A stretch of DNA of 64,000 bases, taken from assembly GCF_030159955.1 (NCBI RefSeq), contig NZ_BSNK01000002.1:1426001-1490000 (forward strand), in the 5' to 3' direction. The stretch comes from Algimonas ampicilliniresistens. GTDB taxonomy: Bacteria; Pseudomonadota; Alphaproteobacteria; Caulobacterales; Maricaulaceae. Shown piece after piece: positions 60,771-64,000 of the stretch. Below the pieces are notes generated by a model. The model was given only the letters and a program-made list of their open reading frames with translations. It ran no database searches and was not told where the DNA came from. Each line of letters starts with the position of its first letter. Position 1 is the stretch's first letter. Made by a program: the position numbers and the translations under genes.

Positions 60771-62551
60771 TGGGACGGCCCCGCAAGTCTAAGAGCTGCG
60801 TCCTGCTTGTTTTGTCGATAACCCGTCCGGTCTGACTGTGCCGCCGCTGGTGCTGCCCCTTGCCCTAACAGTCGGGCGAGCGCCGCCGCTTGTCGTGGAT
60901 CGGCTAACATTTTTTGGATCTGACTTTCTGGAATATCGAGACCCATAGCCCGGATTCGCAATGACACGTCGCGGGCGGCTCTGATTGTTCCTCGATCCGC
61001 CGCTACTCTTGACCCAAAACCTACCGCGGCGAGAGGAAGCTGTGCGGCTAGGTTCACTCCGCCTGTTACAGGTGTGCCGACTGCCGCCGCAGCCGCTTGT
61101 ATTCCCAAATTCAATTTACTCGTCGTAGGGTCCAACGCGCCCCCGACAAGACGACCCGCATTGTTCAGGGGCGAGCCTTTGACAACTGATAGGGCCTGAT
61201 CCTTGGCCTCTTGTGGTAGATACTTCGAGTGCTTCCCGGTGGCGACTTTCTGCATCGCACGGCGAACATTGTTGTTCGTATTGCCGCCGCTGCCAGACGA
61301 CCATGTAGACTGTCGAGCGGCTTTCAAAGCATCATCAATCCGTCCAACATTCTTACTTTGCGCCCATAGACCATCTGCATTGCGAAGCGCTGCAAAAGCA
61401 TCCGGCATCTGCTCACTCATAAACCCGTCTAACTCTTGATTTAGAAGCTTGGCGGCGTGGTTATCCTCGCCCTTTCCGCCACTGACACGTTTCGCCCGTT
61501 TGCGCAGGTTAATCAGCTCGGCAACGCGGTCATCTGGTGTCAACCTCTTCATGTCGCGAACCACCCGGGATGTGGCGGGCTGCAAGGCTTTGTTTAGCGC
61601 CACGTCAGGGGCATTGAGCCGTCCCGTGACACGAGCAAGTAAATCCTGAATGCTATCGCCCACGGGCTCCGCTCGAGCGCCTAGAGCATCATAGGCGGCG
61701 TTTGCTTTCCCTTTGATCTGCGAGGCGGTCGGCAAGTCCATACGGCGGATTGGATCGGCCATGCGGGCAAGGGACTTTCCCGATCCACGTAAGACTAAAT
61801 CGGCTCCGGCTGTGAGAGCGCCGTCGCGAGCCATCGTCTTTCCGACACTGCCACCGGATAATAGGGCATCCAATCCACCAAGAGCGGCCCCATCGGCGGC
61901 TAAGGCCCCTGTGGAGGCGATTGCGGCCTTTCCCTTGCTCAAACCCTGCGGAACGAAGCGCGTGGCTGTAACACCGCCTCTAGCCAGTTTTCCAAGCCCT
62001 AACCCGGTTCCAAATAGCGAGCCAAGGTCATCACCCGCGCCCGCATCTTCATTGCGCCAATCATAGCGCTGTCGCTGCGCCTCCAAGTGGTCGGCATAAT
62101 TGTTTGGCTTGTCCATATCTTCCGGGCGAAACAGGTTCGCGATCCCGCGTCCGGCAAAGTCCGACGCCGCCGCGAGATACTTCCCGCCTAAGCCTGAACC
62201 GATCCCATCGGCGAATCCGCCAATCGGGCCGTTTCGCATGGCGTTGGGCATGGATTGCAGCTCGCTATTAAGCGCGCGCTGATATTCAGGCGGCAATGCG
62301 CGCTGTCGATTATTTCTCACCAGCGGACGCGGGGCGCTCTCTTGCTCTTGCATAGGTTGGATAGGCGAGGTCTCCACCTGCGCTCTCGACGTGGCGAGGG
62401 CTTTCTTTTGTTGCAACTCATATAGCCGCTTACGTTTGCGAAGATGATCCAAACGAGCCTGCTTTTCTTGAATTGACGGGTCTGTCGGTAAAGCCGCTGG
62501 CGAAAAGCCGGGCTCTCGCGTTGCGAGCATGGGATTTACGTTAGGGTTCAT
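60767..62551 (-). CDS. Hypothetical 594-aa low-complexity protein, possible virion component
   Basis: The N-terminal 80 residues are charged and Gln-rich (EKQARLDHLRKRKRLYELQQKK); then Gly/Ala-rich stretches (LGSLFGTGLGLGKLARGGVTA and AAIASTGALAADGAALGGLDALL) and a helical C-terminal half with AAAAVGTPVTGGVNLAAQLPLAAVGFGS. The Ala/Gly-rich amphipathic pattern resembles internal virion or ejection proteins of podoviruses, but no domain is certain. Joined by 4-bp overlaps to both neighbours. Confidence 0.5.
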   Translation of the reverse strand: MNPNVNPMLATREPGFSPAALPTDPSIQEKQARLDHLRKRKRLYELQQKKALATSRAQVETSPIQPMQEQESAPRPLVRNNRQRALPPEYQRALNSELQSMPNAMRNGPIGGFADGIGSGLGGKYLAAASDFAGRGIANLFRPEDMDKPNNYADHLEAQRQRYDWRNEDAGAGDDLGSLFGTGLGLGKLARGGVTATRFVPQGLSKGKAAIASTGALAADGAALGGLDALLSGGSVGKTMARDGALTAGADLVLRGSGKSLARMADPIRRMDLPTASQIKGKANAAYDALGARAEPVGDSIQDLLARVTGRLNAPDVALNKALQPATSRVVRDMKRLTPDDRVAELINLRKRAKRVSGGKGEDNHAAKLLNQELDGFMSEQMPDAFAALRNADGLWAQSKNVGRIDDALKAARQSTWSSGSGGNTNNNVRRAMQKVATGKHSKYLPQEAKDQALSVVKGSPLNNAGRLVGGALDPTTSKLNLGIQAAAAAVGTPVTGGVNLAAQLPLAAVGFGSRVAADRGTIRAARDVSLRIRAMGLDIPESQIQKMLADPRQAAALARLLGQGAAPAAAQSDRTGYRQNKQDAALRLAGPSQ

Positions 62552-64000
62552 CGTCCGCCCTCCATCTCGCGTGTTAGTCTCGCAAGCTCATCTTCATCTT
62601 GCGGCGACCATCCAGCCCCGCTTCCCGATCCATGTCCAACATAGTCAAGCGGGCGGCGTGGTTCCGACTGTGCGGGCGCATTGAATAAACCTGCCTCCAT
62701 ATCGCGCTGATAGGCAGACTGCATCGCAGTGAGGGATTTTCTATATTGCGACTTATAAGCCGTCAGATTTGCAACAAGTTGTTCAGGAGATTGAGAACGT
62801 TCAAGATTGCCCTTCAACGCTTGCAATAAGCTGATTTCGCGTTCTGTGACCTGTCCAAGCGCGCCGCCCGTTGGGCTTTCATCGCGCATCCGTTGCAGCT
62901 CATCAAAACCGCTATTGGCAACGATACTTTTGATTGTGCCAGACAGGTCCGTCCCACCCGCAAAGGGATTATGCTGTGCGAGCGGGCCAGTGTTGAAGTC
63001 GTTGACCTGATTAATCGCTTGATCAATCCAGCCGTCCAACTGATCGACCTTTGTGCCGAAGGTCTGGAGCATTTGCGCCTGTTTGGGCAGACCTGTTTCC
63101 CTCACGGCGTCGGCTTTACCTCTCGCCGCGCCATAGGACCGCTGCCCGGCTACATCGGCTGGCCCGGCAAAGCGGGCTCCATCCGGCAAACCGTCCGGCA
63201 TTGGCACGACCTGCGCGCCCCCTTGCTTGGACATTTGGACAGGCACGTAATCGCCATTTGGAAGCTGGACGTATTCAGGCGTGAGGCCGTATGTCTGGTC
63301 TCCACCGCCTGCGGCCTCGCGGGCCTCTACTTGGCGAGCAAGGTCAAGCTCGCTGTAGCCTAGCTGGTTCTTAGCCATGTCAGACTGATAGGATAGACTG
63401 TGACCGTCCGCCGTCACGTCATGGCCATAGCGTGCAACGTTATTGCGCTCCGCATCGTTTTCGGCATCCAACAGCCCGATATAGTCGGTGTTGTGGAAGG
63501 CCGGGCGACCATCGCCAAAGACACGGCTTTCACCCGCTCCAACATTGGACGCTTCAAAGTTCGTCGCTAAGCTGTCGCCATATTCCTCTGGGTTCGCAAG
63601 AAAGGCGAGGCGTGATTGCCCTGACAGGCCATACTCGTCTGCCATAGCTTCATTGCGCGTTCGTTGCTGCATGGTCGAACGGTTCTCAAATTCGCCCTCC
63701 ATGTATTGACTAAGGAAGGCCTGGGGGTTCGCTCTGGCAAGCTGCTGCATGGCAGGAGAGAACGACTGTCCAGACGCTTGCGAGGTCATTCCCGACGATC
63801 CGCCTGCGGGGACGTGGTAAGCTCCGGCTTGACCTTGCCCGGCTGGCAGATAGGGCAATGTTGCGCCTGCATTCGGCTGTGGTGTATTTTGTGGCCTCGA
63901 CGGGACCGCCGCCATAGAAGGCCCGCCCTGCGATCCAAAAATACTATCCAGCGTGGATTGCTGATTGTAATTCGCGAGCTTGGTTTTGTAATTGGAATTT
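62548..64000 (-). CDS. Hypothetical phage-like protein, 5' end outside the window
   Basis: An ATG at 63915 gives 455 residues, but the frame stays open to the window edge and its codons read naturally upstream (YKTKLANYNQQSTLDSIFG before SQGGPSM), so the true start is probably beyond 64000. The body is Gln/Gly/Asn-rich (SSGMTSQASGQSFSPAMQQLARANPQAFLSQYMEGEFEN), with a helical C-terminal part (EREISLLQALKGNLERSQSPEQLVANLTAYKSQYRKSLTAM). No known domain. Probably a structural or ejection protein of a prophage. Confidence 0.55.
   Translation of the reverse strand, partial: NSNYKTKLANYNQQSTLDSIFGSQGGPSMAAVPSRPQNTPQPNAGATLPYLPAGQGQAGAYHVPAGGSSGMTSQASGQSFSPAMQQLARANPQAFLSQYMEGEFENRSTMQQRTRNEAMADEYGLSGQSRLAFLANPEEYGDSLATNFEASNVGAGESRVFGDGRPAFHNTDYIGLLDAENDAERNNVARYGHDVTADGHSLSYQSDMAKNQLGYSELDLARQVEAREAAGGGDQTYGLTPEYVQLPNGDYVPVQMSKQGGAQVVPMPDGLPDGARFAGPADVAGQRSYGAARGKADAVRETGLPKQAQMLQTFGTKVDQLDGWIDQAINQVNDFNTGPLAQHNPFAGGTDLSGTIKSIVANSGFDELQRMRDESPTGGALGQVTEREISLLQALKGNLERSQSPEQLVANLTAYKSQYRKSLTAMQSAYQRDMEAGLFNAPAQSEPRRPLDYVGHGSGSGAGWSPQDEDELARLTREMEGGR

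Overview
The window looks like a chromosome segment of a marine alphaproteobacterium, probably of the Maricaulales/Hyphomonadales kind. This is inferred from the alphaproteobacterial forms of HdaA, PyrB with a metal-site-less PyrC, GatCAB, TamA/TamB, RNase D and the TonB receptor; no rRNA is present to settle it. Base composition is moderately GC-rich. AT-richer patches mark likely acquired pieces at about 15.66-15.96, 29.5-31.35, 39.44-39.93 and 52.8-57 kb.

Layout. 0-9.4 kb: housekeeping genes (purM start, DUF2066, hdaA, an iron-sulfur photolyase next to a DUF2256 zinc-ribbon gene, rluA, rnd, dienelactone hydrolase, LysM lipoprotein, pyk). 9.4-13.5 kb: a TonB receptor with His/Asp/Glu-rich loops and a small secreted partner (likely metal uptake), then a cation/proton antiporter. 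13.5-23.5 kb: an acyl-CoA degradation cluster (enoyl-CoA hydratase, thiolase, SDR, four acyl-CoA dehydrogenases, MaoC hydratase) with a perfect 18-bp palindromic operator in front of the thiolase, followed by a GPH-type transporter. 23.6-29.5 kb: tamA-tamB. 29.5-32.3 kb: an anti-phage cytidine deaminase (DCD/AvcD type), a divergent 54-aa ORF with a strong Shine-Dalgarno, a 0.9-kb non-coding stretch packed with hairpins, and tRNA-Asn. 32.5-42.9 kb: Mpo1-like protein, pyrB-pyrC', ruvX, two acyltransferases, gatCAB (with a DUF4760 gene inserted between gatA and gatB), nitroreductase and a Sel1 protein. 43-51.7 kb: an exopolysaccharide cluster (Wza-type export, Wzz/GumC-type polymer-length protein, two GT2, a polysaccharide deacetylase, Wzx flippase, WbaP/GumD-type initiating transferase).

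51.9-64 kb: tRNA-Ser(GCT) followed by an accessory region that reads as prophage or genomic island. Its clearest element is an intact IS1595-family transposon (52803-56180) with identical 25-bp terminal inverted repeats and an 8-bp target duplication. It carries a Panacea antitoxin plus partner, a DNA methyltransferase-like protein and a hypothetical gene besides its transposase. It has split a HEPN-like gene (R-N-x3-H motif); removing the element and one duplication copy restores the reading frame exactly.

Directly upstream of the split gene's 5' end lies the most unusual structure of the window (56355-56700). It has eight related units, seven of them spaced about 35 bp, in which a short arm occurs twice as a direct repeat 11 bp apart and once more as an inverted copy across a fixed T(A/T)TTA(T/A)-like hexamer loop. 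The arm sequence changes from unit to unit while pairing is mostly kept. It resembles no standard repeat class known to me and may encode a structured RNA or a multi-site protein target. Further right are mazEF, small phage-type genes, a repressor-like HTH gene with paired operators, and large low-complexity phage-like proteins running off the window end.
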